The notes beneath the pieces were generated by a model. It saw only the letters and a program-made list of their open reading frames with translations. It had not been told where the DNA came from and made no database searches. A stretch of DNA of 64,000 nucleotides from CAZLLE01 sp964560425 (lineage in GTDB: Bacteria > Campylobacterota > Campylobacteria > Campylobacterales > QNZT01): NCBI GenBank assembly GCA_964560425.1, contig CAZLLE010000083.1, positions 1 to 64,000 of the forward strand, given 5' to 3'. Shown here one piece after another: positions 31,770 through 41,299 of the stretch (positions are counted from its first letter, which is position 1; every line of letters starts with the position of its first letter). Made by a program: the position numbers and the translations under genes.

Positions 31770-34235
31770 TTGGAGAATAGATTACAAAATTTAAATATTG
31801 AAAGGGCAGTTCTTAGCTCTATTATTTTTGAGCCTTCGCTTTATGAGGATATTGTCTCTGCCATTAGGGCAGAAGACTTTTATCTGCCCGATCATCAAGC
31901 TATTTTCAAAGCGATGGGTGAATTAGAAGCAAATGATCAACCTATTGATGAAGAGTTTCTCAAAAATAGACTTATAAAAAATGGTAAATTTAATGAAGAG
32001 AGTTTTGCTCAAATTCTTTTGGCAAATCCCCTCTCTCATACAAAAGCTTATGTAGAAGAGATCAAAGAAAAATCAATAAAACGGGAATTAATCAAACTTA
32101 CAAGTGTGATTAAAGATGTTGCATTAGATCAAGATTTACCAAGTGAAGATGTTCTTGATATTGTCCAAAAAACAATTTATGATATCTCTATGGATAGTAA
32201 TACTAGAGAGTTCAAAGAGTCTACAGATATGGTTAAGTCTACACTTGATCATATTAGAGAGATGAAAGCAAGAGGCAATAATGGCGTAATTGGTGTAGAT
32301 ACTGGGTTTGCTGAGCTTAATGATTTGACAGCTGGATTTGGTGATGGTGATTTGATTATTATTGCAGCTAGACCGGCAATGGGAAAATGTTTGGCAAAGG
32401 GTACTAAGGTGCTCATGTATGATGGACAATTGAAAGCTGTTGAAGATATTAAAGTTGATGAATTGCTTATGGGTGATGATTCAACACCTCGAAAAGTTCT
32501 CTCTTTAGCTAGAGGTAGAGAAGAGATGTATTGGGTTAAACAAAATAAAGGTATTGATTATCGTGTAAATTCTTCTCATATTTTATCTTTGAAAAGAAGT
32601 CGAAATGAAGGTAAACATAAACATGGTGATATTTTAAATATATCTGTCAAAGATTACATCCAAAAATCAAATAAATTTAAAACCAATTATAAGGGTTATA
32701 AATTACCTGTTAAGTTTATGCAAAAAGAGTTATTAATTGAACCGTATTTCATAGGTTTATGGCTTGGTGATGGTAGAAAAGATGATGTTAGAATTGTAAC
32801 AATGGATCAAGAAATTATTCAATATTTAAAAGAGTATGCAAAGGTATTAAATTTAAAATTAGTTAAATCTAAAGATAGTTCTAAATGCCCTATGTATTCT
32901 ATTACAAATGGAAAACATATAAATGTTAAAAAAGACTTTAGTTTACAAAGAGAGATGAGAAAGCTAAATCTTATAGATAATAAACATATTCCTTTTGAGT
33001 ATTTAATTAACTCAACACAAAATAGGTTAGAATTATTAGCAGGACTACTTGATAGTGATGGTCATTATGATAAGTCTTGTAATGGATATGAGATTACCCA
33101 AAAAGATGAAAATTTATCTATTCAAATAAAATTCTTAGCAGACTCTCTTGGATTTAGGACTTCATTGAAAACTAAAAAAGCTACTATTAAATCAATTGGT
33201 TTTGAATGTGATGTTTATCGTGTTCGTATATTTGGTGATGTGGATAAAATACCTGTAAAGATAGAGCGTAAAAAGGCACTTCCATGGTTTGGAAAGAGAA
33301 GTTGGAATCAGACTGGTATAAAAGTAGAATTTGATAAAGTAGATGACTATTATGGTTTTGAAATAGATGGAAATAGTCTCTTTTTGCTTGAAGATATGAC
33401 CGTAACACATAATACGGCGGTCACACTAAACTTTGCTCAAAAAGCCCTAGATGATGGGCGTGGTGTAGCTATGTTCTCTTTGGAAATGCCTGCTGAACAG
33501 TTGATGTTGAGACTTCTTAGTGCAAAGACCTCTATTCCTCTTCAGAAGCTTAGAGTAGGGGATTTAAATGATGACGAGTGGACAAATTTGTCTCGTGCTA
33601 CTGATATAATGGCTACACAGAAACTTTTTGTTGATGATGATAGTGTTATCAATATTCATCAGCTCAAAAGTAAACTTCGTAAAATAAAAGGGCAACATCC
33701 TGAAATTGCTCTTTGTATTATTGATTATTTACAGCTTATGAATGGTACGGGCAATAAAGATAGACATCTTGAAGTTAGTGAAATAAGTCGTGGTCTTAAA
33801 CTTTTGGCAAGGGAGCTTAATATGCCTATTATTGCCCTTTCTCAACTTAATCGTGGAGTTGAGAGTCGAAATGATAAGAGACCAATGTTAAGTGATATTC
33901 GTGAGAGTGGTTCTATTGAACAAGATGCAGATATGATTTTATTTGTCTATCGTGATGATGTTTATCGTATGCGAGAAGAGAAAGAGAGAGAAAAAAAGGC
34001 AAAGGCAGAGGGTAAAGAGTATAAGAGCGATTTTTTTGAAAAGCCTGAAGAGGATACTGAACTGATTGTTGGTAAAAATAGAAATGGTCCAATTGGTGTA
34101 GCTAATATTGTGTTTCAAAAACGATTTACTCGTTTTGTGGATAGAGGAAATGTCCCTGTAGAGATTGTCTATGAGGGAGCTGATATAAATGCACAACACT
34201 CTCATCCTGATAATATTGATCTTCCTCCTATTTGA
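31770..34235 (+). CDS. dnaB: Replicative DNA helicase DnaB with an intein in the P-loop
   Basis: An 821-residue precursor. Removing the 342-residue intein (207-548) leaves a 479-residue DnaB of normal size. It has an N-terminal DnaG-interacting domain (1-150), linker helix and RecA-like motor. The intein splits the Walker A motif (ARPAMGK, then T), so helicase activity needs splicing. Downstream motifs include FSLEMP, CIIDYLQLM, ALSQLNRGVESR and the arginine-finger region with VGKNRNGPIG. The start is TTG behind an AAGGGG-type SD, 13 bp after ispG. It overlaps comEC by 4 bp. Confidence 0.97.
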   Translation: MENRLQNLNIERAVLSSIIFEPSLYEDIVSAIRAEDFYLPDHQAIFKAMGELEANDQPIDEEFLKNRLIKNGKFNEESFAQILLANPLSHTKAYVEEIKEKSIKRELIKLTSVIKDVALDQDLPSEDVLDIVQKTIYDISMDSNTREFKESTDMVKSTLDHIREMKARGNNGVIGVDTGFAELNDLTAGFGDGDLIIIAARPAMGKCLAKGTKVLMYDGQLKAVEDIKVDELLMGDDSTPRKVLSLARGREEMYWVKQNKGIDYRVNSSHILSLKRSRNEGKHKHGDILNISVKDYIQKSNKFKTNYKGYKLPVKFMQKELLIEPYFIGLWLGDGRKDDVRIVTMDQEIIQYLKEYAKVLNLKLVKSKDSSKCPMYSITNGKHINVKKDFSLQREMRKLNLIDNKHIPFEYLINSTQNRLELLAGLLDSDGHYDKSCNGYEITQKDENLSIQIKFLADSLGFRTSLKTKKATIKSIGFECDVYRVRIFGDVDKIPVKIERKKALPWFGKRSWNQTGIKVEFDKVDDYYGFEIDGNSLFLLEDMTVTHNTAVTLNFAQKALDDGRGVAMFSLEMPAEQLMLRLLSAKTSIPLQKLRVGDLNDDEWTNLSRATDIMATQKLFVDDDSVINIHQLKSKLRKIKGQHPEIALCIIDYLQLMNGTGNKDRHLEVSEISRGLKLLARELNMPIIALSQLNRGVESRNDKRPMLSDIRESGSIEQDADMILFVYRDDVYRMREEKEREKKAKAEGKEYKSDFFEKPEEDTELIVGKNRNGPIGVANIVFQKRFTRFVDRGNVPVEIVYEGADINAQHSHPDNIDLPPI
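32388..33413 (+). mobile_element. Class 1 intein with LAGLIDADG homing endonuclease (in DnaB)
   Basis: The intein runs from Cys207 to Asn548 (342 residues). Block A is CLAKGTKVLM. Block B is NSSH with the His at intein position 64. LAGLIDADG blocks are FIGLWLGDG (121-129) and LLAGLLDSDG (216-225), both keeping an acidic residue. Blocks F/G end YYGFEIDGNSLFLLED to THN with the penultimate His and terminal Asn. The +1 extein residue is Thr. All splicing residues look intact and both endonuclease Asp are present. Composition matches the AT-rich host. Confidence 0.95.
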
Positions 34236-35488
34236 AAGATTTTGAATTAAACCTTTTTAATAGCAAAAAAGAGATTACTATTTTTCTCTTTTTTGCTATA
34301 TTTATATTTTCTATCTCACTATTTATAAAATATTCTCAATATCAAGAAGTATCAAAAAATAAATTTCTTCATCTTGACGCTACAGTTATAAATCAATATA
34401 CTAAATTTAGTAAAAAAGGAAAACCATATCATGTGTTAAAACTAAAAAGTGATAATGGGTATCAATTTATTACAACAAATTATGGGGATTTAAAAGATCT
34501 AAAAAATCGTTATGTAAGAGTTGGAATTATTACAGATAAGATATCTTCTTTAAATTTTTTAAAAGGTTTTTATGCTCCATCTTATAACCTTGAACTTATG
34601 GATTATGAGGAGTCTATAAGAGAAAAAATTTTTGATTTTATCTCCTATCAACATGAAAGTTTTTTGGCAAAAGAGCTATTTTTAGCTATTTTTATGGCAG
34701 AACCTATCTCTAAAGAGTTAAGAGAGAAGGTCAGTATGTGGGGTATTTCACATCTTATTGCTATAAGTGGTTATCATCTTAGTTTTCTATTTTTGATTTT
34801 ATATTTTATCTTTTCAAAAATTTATCTCTTTTTTCAAGATAGATATTTTCCATATAGAAATAGTAAATTTGATCTATCTATATTTATATTTATACTTCTA
34901 TTAGGATATCTATATCTTTTAGACTTTACCCCCTCTCTTATTCGCTCTTTTGTAATGTTATCTTTTGGTTTTTTACTATTTCATCGTAATATTAAAATTG
35001 TCTCATTTGAAGTTCTTTTTGTAAGTGTTGTTTTGATTTTGTCTATTAAACCAGAGTTTCTTTTTTCTATAGGTTTTTGGTTCTCTGTGAGTGGTATCTT
35101 TTATATCTATCTTTTTCTTAGATATTTCTCCCACTTACCCTCTTGGGCGATATTTATTTTAATAAATTTTTGGGTCTATCTTTTGATGTTGCCAATTATT
35201 CACTATATTTTTCCATCTTTTTCCTTTTATCAACTTTTTTCACCATTTATCTCTATGTTATTTGCTATTTTTTATCCTTTAGAGATAGTTTTGCATTTAT
35301 TAGGTTTTGGTGGATTGCTTGATAATTTATTAGAGAATTTTTTTGGAATGGAAGGTGAAATTTATATGATTCAAACTCCATTATGGTTTTTGATTATCTA
35401 TCTCTTTTTGAGTCTCTTTGCGATATTTGAGTATCGCTTTACTTATATTCTCTTCATTATGCTTTTTTTGATGGTAAGATTTGTTTAG
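34232..35488 (+). CDS. comEC: ComEC/Rec2-family competence membrane protein (short form)
   Basis: The 418-residue polytopic protein has an N-terminal OB-like domain (about 45-125) and the ComEC competence domain with LIAISGYHLSF, PSLIRSFVM and at least seven transmembrane helices. It lacks the C-terminal metallo-beta-lactamase domain, as in other Campylobacterota. ComEC forms the inner-membrane channel for DNA uptake in transformation. The TTG start overlaps the dnaB stop. The last 108 bp overlap the convergent yihY gene. Confidence 0.88.
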   Translation: MKDFELNLFNSKKEITIFLFFAIFIFSISLFIKYSQYQEVSKNKFLHLDATVINQYTKFSKKGKPYHVLKLKSDNGYQFITTNYGDLKDLKNRYVRVGIITDKISSLNFLKGFYAPSYNLELMDYEESIREKIFDFISYQHESFLAKELFLAIFMAEPISKELREKVSMWGISHLIAISGYHLSFLFLILYFIFSKIYLFFQDRYFPYRNSKFDLSIFIFILLLGYLYLLDFTPSLIRSFVMLSFGFLLFHRNIKIVSFEVLFVSVVLILSIKPEFLFSIGFWFSVSGIFYIYLFLRYFSHLPSWAIFILINFWVYLLMLPIIHYIFPSFSFYQLFSPFISMLFAIFYPLEIVLHLLGFGGLLDNLLENFFGMEGEIYMIQTPLWFLIIYLFLSLFAIFEYRFTYILFIMLFLMVRFV

Positions 35489-36265
35489 TATATAACATAG
35501 TTTTACACCATACAAAAATATCACCCATGATATATATATCCAAAGCATAAAAAACATAATAGTACTAAAAGAGCCATAGATAGTTGAATAAGTTATATTA
35601 TATCCTATGTATGTAATAAATACTTTTTTGGATACAAACCATACAAATGAGGCAACAAAAGATGCAAGCACAGCACTTTTTAGAAAGACTTTTGTATTAG
35701 CTGCAAGAAAATAGAGTTCCATAAAGAGTAGCCAAGCTATTAAAAATGAACTAATAGAAAATAGATAAATTGCTATACTAACATGATTGTAACTATGCAG
35801 AAGACCAGTAGCATAAATTGAGAGATATAGTGAAATAGCAAGACCAATAGGGGTGAGTATAGTAATAATAAAATAGAGTGACATTGAGTGAAAAAAACTT
35901 CTAGGCTGAACATGAAATATATTACTAATCACATATTCAAAATCATCAAAAAACATTAATGAGACATATAAAACAAAAACAACCCCAATATAGCCTAAAC
36001 TATTTGTATTTTTGAGAAAGTTATCAATATTTTGTGCTATTAACTCTTGATGCACGGGTATAATTGCAGAAAAAATATATCCTTTAATTGATCCTAAATA
36101 TTGTTCAAACATTGGAAGTTTTGTAAAAATAAAAAAAGAGAGTAGTAAAATAGGTACTAATGCAAGTACAGTATGAAAACTAAGTGATGCAGCATAGTGC
36201 ATCAACTTATGATCTATAAAGAATGACTTGATTGTTTGTCTATCTTTTTCACTTTTTTTTATCAA
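35381..36265 (-). CDS. YihY/BrkB-family inner-membrane protein
   Basis: A 294-residue protein with six predicted transmembrane segments and the family motifs YAASLSFHTVLALVPIL, SLGYIGVVFV and YSTIYGSFSTIMFFMLW. It was once misnamed RNase BN; function is unknown, perhaps transport. A charged cytoplasmic C-terminal tail (about 255-294) is encoded in DNA shared with the 3' end of comEC on the other strand. Confidence 0.88.
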   Translation of the reverse strand: MIKKSEKDRQTIKSFFIDHKLMHYAASLSFHTVLALVPILLLSFFIFTKLPMFEQYLGSIKGYIFSAIIPVHQELIAQNIDNFLKNTNSLGYIGVVFVLYVSLMFFDDFEYVISNIFHVQPRSFFHSMSLYFIITILTPIGLAISLYLSIYATGLLHSYNHVSIAIYLFSISSFLIAWLLFMELYFLAANTKVFLKSAVLASFVASFVWFVSKKVFITYIGYNITYSTIYGSFSTIMFFMLWIYISWVIFLYGVKLCYILNKSYHQKKHNEENISKAILKYRKETQKEIDNQKP

Positions 36266-36323
36266 AAAAAATCCTTTGAAGTGAAGTATACCAAAAAGTA
36301 GAAACGGACTATACCTATTACAG

Positions 36324-37706
36324 TTATAATCCCATTTTATTTGGATTTAAAATATTATTAGGGTCAAATGCTTTTTTAATATCTTTAAATAGATTCATTT
36401 CAGCTTCATTAAAAGCGATATTCATAAATGGTGCTTTGCTAATTCCTATTCCATGTTCACCACTAAGGGTTCCACCCATATTTACTACTAGGGAAAAAAT
36501 TTCTTCAATTGCTTTATGCCCATCTTCAAGCTGTTTTGGATCAGTTCCATCCACCATGACATTTACATGAATGTTTCCATCTCCTGCATGTCCAAAACAT
36601 GGGACATTAAAATTATATTTTTTGCCAACTTTATATATCTCATTTAGTGCTAATGGTAGTTTACTTCTTGGTACTGAAATATCTTCATTTAGCTTTTTTG
36701 AGCCATAGAGTGTTACACATTGGGATACATTTCTTCTTGCATACCAAATTTTTTCTCGCTCCTCTTTATCTGTTGCTACATCAAATGCACTACAACTATT
36801 CTCTTGGAAGGATTTTTTGAGTGTGGAGATTTGAAACTCTACCTCTTGTGGTACATTTCCATCTACATCACCGATTAGTAGGGCTCCTGCATCTTCTGGT
36901 AGTTTAACTCCTAATTTCTCTTTTATTGCTTTGAGCGAGAGTGAATCTATAAACTCCATTGCGACAGGATTTGCTCCTGCTGAGAGTGATTTGAATACTG
37001 CATTCATGGCATTTTCTACACTTGGAAAGACAGCCATGTATGATGAAGCATATTTTGGTTTTGGGATTAGTTTGAGAGTTATTTCAGTGATAACTGCTAG
37101 TGTTCCTTCACTTGCTATAAGAATACCTGCTATGTTATATCCTGCAACATCTTTGATAGTTCGTTTACCCGCACGAATTATATCTCCATTGGTTTTTACT
37201 GCACGAAGAGCCATGACATAATCTTTGGTTATTCCATATTTGGCAGCTCTCATTCCTCCTGCATTTTCGCTCACATTTCCACCTAGTGTCGAGTATTGTT
37301 CACTTGCTGGATCTGGTGGATAAAATAGTCCAAGCTCTTCTACATGACGCTGTAGATCCATGTTTATTACACCTGGTTGTACCACAGCTACCATATTTTC
37401 TATATCTATTTCAAGAATCTTATTCATGTGTTTTTCAAGAGCCAAAATAATGCCACCATTTGAGGGTAAAGCACCGCCTGTAAAACCACTTCCTGCTCCT
37501 CTTGGTGTAATAATAATTTGGTTGTCATTACAATATTTTAGGATTTTACTAATATCTTCTTCATCTCTTGGAAAAATAACAGCGTCAGGTTCATATCTCT
37601 CTCTAGTTGCATCATAAGAGTAGGCTATCATATGTGCTTTATTATTATATATATTTTCATCACCTACAATTTTTTTAAAGTGATTTATGTGGATAGAATC
37701 CATCAT
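36324..37706 (-). CDS. glcD: FAD-linked oxidase, GlcD-like (glycolate/D-lactate dehydrogenase)
   Basis: The 460-residue product has a PCMH-type FAD-binding domain (RGAGSGFTGGALPSNGGIIL near 77-96, SEGTLAVITEITL) and the FAD-oxidase C-terminal domain (CFGHAGDGNIHVNV, GGTLSGEHGIGISK). GlcD-type enzymes oxidise D-2-hydroxy acids such as glycolate or D-lactate. No glcE/glcF partners are nearby. The start overlaps the stop of the PgbA_N-like gene by one base. The neighbourhood with yihY and comEC is conserved in Campylobacter. Confidence 0.9.
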   Translation of the reverse strand: MMDSIHINHFKKIVGDENIYNNKAHMIAYSYDATRERYEPDAVIFPRDEEDISKILKYCNDNQIIITPRGAGSGFTGGALPSNGGIILALEKHMNKILEIDIENMVAVVQPGVINMDLQRHVEELGLFYPPDPASEQYSTLGGNVSENAGGMRAAKYGITKDYVMALRAVKTNGDIIRAGKRTIKDVAGYNIAGILIASEGTLAVITEITLKLIPKPKYASSYMAVFPSVENAMNAVFKSLSAGANPVAMEFIDSLSLKAIKEKLGVKLPEDAGALLIGDVDGNVPQEVEFQISTLKKSFQENSCSAFDVATDKEEREKIWYARRNVSQCVTLYGSKKLNEDISVPRSKLPLALNEIYKVGKKYNFNVPCFGHAGDGNIHVNVMVDGTDPKQLEDGHKAIEEIFSLVVNMGGTLSGEHGIGISKAPFMNIAFNEAEMNLFKDIKKAFDPNNILNPNKMGL

Positions 37707-38428
37707 TATTTAATTCCTAAAAGTTTTTTGTAATAATTATTATAATCTGTGATACCTTTATCAGCTCCAAAGGCTGAAAATCTACTTTTGATATTATTGA
37801 TTCTTGTATAGAATGGAAGTTTTATATCTTTTGTTGTTGGCAGTGGAATGGTATCAATCGTTACAAAGCTATTACAATCTATAAAATAACCTGTTTTATC
37901 TATATGAAAAAATAGAAGTGCAATGTTTTCTGTACTACATATCTCTTGGAACTCTTTTTTTGTAGGTGCAGGAGTATAATCAATAGAGAGCTTAGCTGCA
38001 AAAATATCAGGATGTACCCAAATAATATTATCATAGCTTCTAGTTACCATTTTGTAGCTATTTATATTTGGTACAATAGCTAATGCTCTGTTATATAAGA
38101 AATTAAGTATAACTTTATCTCCTATTTGGGGGGTTATGTTGTAGCTTGGTAGAGCATCTTGTTTGACGCCTAGATATTTTGAAAGTTTTAGCATCATTGT
38201 ATCGTTTATTTTGCTAACTACTTCAACTTTTGCAATTATTGTTTGATGATCTTTATCAAATTGATGTAAGACAATACCCGTTGATCCTACAGCTACATCT
38301 CTATTATTTTGAACTGTAATAATATCTTTGTTAACTGTTTTTATTTGAGTTTGGTAATGGCTTGATAGAGTGTCAGATATAAGAAAGGTTTGGCAAAAAA
38401 TTATAAAAACTATGATTTTTTTTAACAT
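37706..38428 (-). CDS. Exported protein with PgbA_N (plasminogen-binding N-terminal)-like domain
   Basis: The 240-residue product begins with a signal peptide (MLKKIIVFIIFCQTFLIS). It matches, from memory, the Campylobacterota family named after the N-terminal region of Helicobacter PgbA. Features are HYQTQIKTVNKDIITVQNN, GSTGIVLHQFD, and a late FYTRINNIKSRFSAFG. Its true role is unknown and plasminogen binding should not be assumed. It is the first gene of a two-gene operon with glcD, divergent from the M23 peptidase gene. Confidence 0.75.
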   Translation of the reverse strand: MLKKIIVFIIFCQTFLISDTLSSHYQTQIKTVNKDIITVQNNRDVAVGSTGIVLHQFDKDHQTIIAKVEVVSKINDTMMLKLSKYLGVKQDALPSYNITPQIGDKVILNFLYNRALAIVPNINSYKMVTRSYDNIIWVHPDIFAAKLSIDYTPAPTKKEFQEICSTENIALLFFHIDKTGYFIDCNSFVTIDTIPLPTTKDIKLPFYTRINNIKSRFSAFGADKGITDYNNYYKKLLGIK

Positions 38429-38560
38429 TGGAATATTCCTAGTAATGTGTATTTTTGAAGCCCTACAAGGCTTAATGGTGAATTATACAAAATAATAGTT
38501 AAAGTTTTAAAAATTTTAAGTATAATTGAAATTAACCATGTAGTATAAGAGAGGCTATTA

Positions 38561-39802
38561 ATGTTACTTAGGTATTTATTTATTACTTTTTTATTTGTGA
38601 CTTTTGGGTTGGCTGTAGACTTAAATCATAAAATAGTTGAGGATAGAGTGTGGGAGAGTGGGGCTACTCTTCTTGGTTTTTTAGAAAAAAATTCTTTGCC
38701 ACTGAAACTATATTATAATTTAGATTCGGATGATGAAAAGTTATCCACAGAGATTAGAGTTGGAACAATTTATCAAGTGCTAAGAGATGATAATGGTAAA
38801 ATTGAGCAAGCTCTAATTCCTATTAATGATGAGTTGGAACTTCACCTTAATTTAGAGTTTGATGGTCACTATACCCTTTCTCTTATTCCTATTATTTATA
38901 AAGAGGAGAAGAAGAAGCTTATTTTGAAATTAGATGATCTACTCTCAAAAGATATTTTAAAAAAGAGTGAAAATTTTGAATTAGCTATTGGAGTGGAACA
39001 ACTTTTTAAAAATATTATTAATTTTAAAAAGTTAAGACTTGGTGATAGGCTTGTCGTTTTTTATACTGAAAGAAAGAGAAATGGAAGATTTTTTGGCGAA
39101 CAGAAAATAGATGCAGCCATGATGGAAGTAAGAGGAAAAAAATATTATCAATTTTTAGCAAAAGATGGAAAATATTATGATGAAAATGGAAATACAAATA
39201 GTGTTTCATCATTTATTGTGCCATGTAAATATAAACGAATATCATCTAAATTTACAAAGAAGAGATGGCACCCTATTTTGAGAAGATATCGTGCTCACCA
39301 TGGAATAGACTATGCAACACCAACAGGAACTCCTGTCTATGCTTCCTATAAGGGTAAGGTGATTTTTGCAGGTAGAAAGGGTGGATATGGAAAGGTAATT
39401 ATCATGAAGCATCCATCTGGCTATAAAAGTTTTTATGCTCACTTGAGTAGATTTAAAAAGGGGATTCTTGGAAAACGGGTAAAAACTGGCAAGTTAATAG
39501 GTTATAGTGGTAATACAGGAAGAAGTACGGGACCCCATTTGCATTTTGGTTTAAGTGTAAATAATAGATGGATTAATCCTGCATCAAAGATTATTTTTAA
39601 AAATGGCTTGAATGGTTCTAAAAAGAGATCTTTTTTGGTAAATATAAGATCATATAAAAATGAAATTAGAAAAATTTTAAAGACAAATAAGAGTATTAAT
39701 AGTCGCAGAAGTGTCTCCTTGGATATGATTGAAAATAGTATAGAACAAAATGAGTTATTACCTCTTGGTGAAAATTATGATATAGTAAGTGTTCGTCCAT
39801 AA
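38561..39802 (+). CDS. M23 (LytM-type) metallopeptidase
   Basis: A 413-residue exported protein (signal peptide about 1-18). An N-terminal region includes a Csd3-like domain (LFKNIINFKKLRLGDRLVVF). The LytM/M23 catalytic domain spans about 225-345 with HHGIDYATPTG, YAHLSRF and GPHLHFG; the zinc ligands H-xxx-D and HxH are intact. Such enzymes cut peptidoglycan cross-links and set cell shape in Campylobacterota. The C-terminal 70 residues are basic and unassigned. A -10-like TATAAT lies at 38521. Confidence 0.9.
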   Translation: MLLRYLFITFLFVTFGLAVDLNHKIVEDRVWESGATLLGFLEKNSLPLKLYYNLDSDDEKLSTEIRVGTIYQVLRDDNGKIEQALIPINDELELHLNLEFDGHYTLSLIPIIYKEEKKKLILKLDDLLSKDILKKSENFELAIGVEQLFKNIINFKKLRLGDRLVVFYTERKRNGRFFGEQKIDAAMMEVRGKKYYQFLAKDGKYYDENGNTNSVSSFIVPCKYKRISSKFTKKRWHPILRRYRAHHGIDYATPTGTPVYASYKGKVIFAGRKGGYGKVIIMKHPSGYKSFYAHLSRFKKGILGKRVKTGKLIGYSGNTGRSTGPHLHFGLSVNNRWINPASKIIFKNGLNGSKKRSFLVNIRSYKNEIRKILKTNKSINSRRSVSLDMIENSIEQNELLPLGENYDIVSVRP

Positions 39803-39831
39803 TAATATTATAATCAAGGGGAATAAATATT

Positions 39832-41202
39832 ATGCCAAAATCTCAAGATATTATAAAATATATTCACCTTCTTGATCAGTTTTTAGCTGATCCTTTACAT
39901 ACAAGGATTTCAAATTTAGAGATTTCAAAAGCACTAAAAAAGATACATAAAGAGGATGAAGAACTTTTTGTATCTTATTTGCAAAAAATTCCAAATGAGT
40001 TTTTGGGTGATATTGCATTAGAGTTTCCAGAAAAGTATCTTAAAGAGTTTATTGAACAGTTACCTAAGGGTGATTTGGTTGAAGTTGTAAGTGAACTTGA
40101 TAGTGATGATGCTGTTGATCTTTTGCAAGATATTGAAGATATTAACCAAGAGACAGCTGATCAAATTTTGGATTCACTAGATAAAAATGATCAAGAAGAT
40201 ATTAAAAAGCTTAAGCTTTATGATGAAAATCAAGCTGGTGCATATATGCAAACCGAGCTTTTTAGTGCTCGTTATGATGAGGTAATTCAAGATTCGATTA
40301 ATAGATTTAAAGAGTTAAAACTTAATGGAGAACTCGATAATACCCATAATGTTTTTATTATGGACTCATTTGATAGATTGATGTTTACTCTGTCTTTGGA
40401 AGATCTGTTAACATTTGATTTTAAAAAAACTTATCGTGAGGAGCTTTTTCATCTTGAAGGAGAAGCTTTTAAAGCTTTGCATGTTAAAGATGATACAGAT
40501 ATTAATGATGTTGTTCATCTATTTGAAGAGCATGAATTATCTGCTTTACCTGTATTAAGTACAAGTGGACATCTTATAGGTAGAATAACGGCAGATGATA
40601 TTCATACTGTAATACAAGATAGTGCAACTGAGCAGATCTATAATCTTGCAGGTGTTGATGATGAAGCAGAAGATGAAGAGAATTTTTTTGAGGCTGGAAA
40701 ACAGAGGGGAATTTGGCTGTTTGTAAATCTTTTGACTGCAATATTAGCTTCATCTGTAATTCAAATATTTGATACAACTTTGCAATCCTTTATTGCTCTA
40801 GCTATTTTAATGCCTATAGTCGCTTCTATGGGTGGAAATGCAGGTACACAAACACTTACTGTTACGGTGAGAAGATTGGCTCTTGGAGATATTGATCTTG
40901 AGAGTTCAAAAGATACAATTATTAAAGAAGTTCTACTCTCTTTGGCTAATGGTCTTATTTTTGCACTTATTTTGGGTCTGATTTCAGTATGGTGGTTCTC
41001 TATCCCTATGCTTGGTATTGTAATTGCTTTGTCTATGATTATTAATCTTTTTATGGCAGGTTTTTTTGGTGCGGTTATACCCCTTGTTTTAAAAAGATTA
41101 AATGTAGATCCTGCTGTTGGAAGTAGTGTTGTTTTGACAACAGTAACAGATATTGTAGGTTTTTTTAGTTTTTTAGGTCTAGCTCAATTAATATTGGTAT
41201 AA
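39832..41202 (+). CDS. mgtE: Magnesium transporter MgtE
   Basis: A 456-residue Mg2+ channel. An N domain of acidic helical repeats (about 15-135, VVSELDSDDAVDLLQDI) is followed by a CBS-domain pair (about 140-265, LSALPVLSTSGHLIGRIT) and five transmembrane helices from about 295 (MPIVASMGGNAGTQTLTV). The Asn-Ala-Gly-x-Gln motif of the pore and a late Asp are present. Cytoplasmic domains close the pore when Mg2+ is high. It starts 29 bp after the M23 peptidase gene. Confidence 0.95.
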   Translation: MPKSQDIIKYIHLLDQFLADPLHTRISNLEISKALKKIHKEDEELFVSYLQKIPNEFLGDIALEFPEKYLKEFIEQLPKGDLVEVVSELDSDDAVDLLQDIEDINQETADQILDSLDKNDQEDIKKLKLYDENQAGAYMQTELFSARYDEVIQDSINRFKELKLNGELDNTHNVFIMDSFDRLMFTLSLEDLLTFDFKKTYREELFHLEGEAFKALHVKDDTDINDVVHLFEEHELSALPVLSTSGHLIGRITADDIHTVIQDSATEQIYNLAGVDDEAEDEENFFEAGKQRGIWLFVNLLTAILASSVIQIFDTTLQSFIALAILMPIVASMGGNAGTQTLTVTVRRLALGDIDLESSKDTIIKEVLLSLANGLIFALILGLISVWWFSIPMLGIVIALSMIINLFMAGFFGAVIPLVLKRLNVDPAVGSSVVLTTVTDIVGFFSFLGLAQLILV

Positions 41203-41253
41203 AAAAATAGTTTTTGTGAAATAATTTTCAGGTTTATGTTAAAAATAAGGTAT

Positions 41254-41280
41254 TTGAATGGTATAATGTAAAACATTCAA
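41254..41280 (+). promoter_or_regulatory. Promoter with inverted repeat flanking the -10
   Basis: TGGTATAAT (41259-41267) is an extended -10 for the small lipoprotein gene. It is bracketed by TTGAATG (41254-41260) and CATTCAA (41274-41280), a perfect 7-bp inverted repeat with a 13-bp spacer. The position over the -10 and start site would suit a repressor operator, though an RNA hairpin is not excluded. Confidence 0.45.
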
Positions 41281-41299
41281 ATTAGTAAAAGGAAATAAA

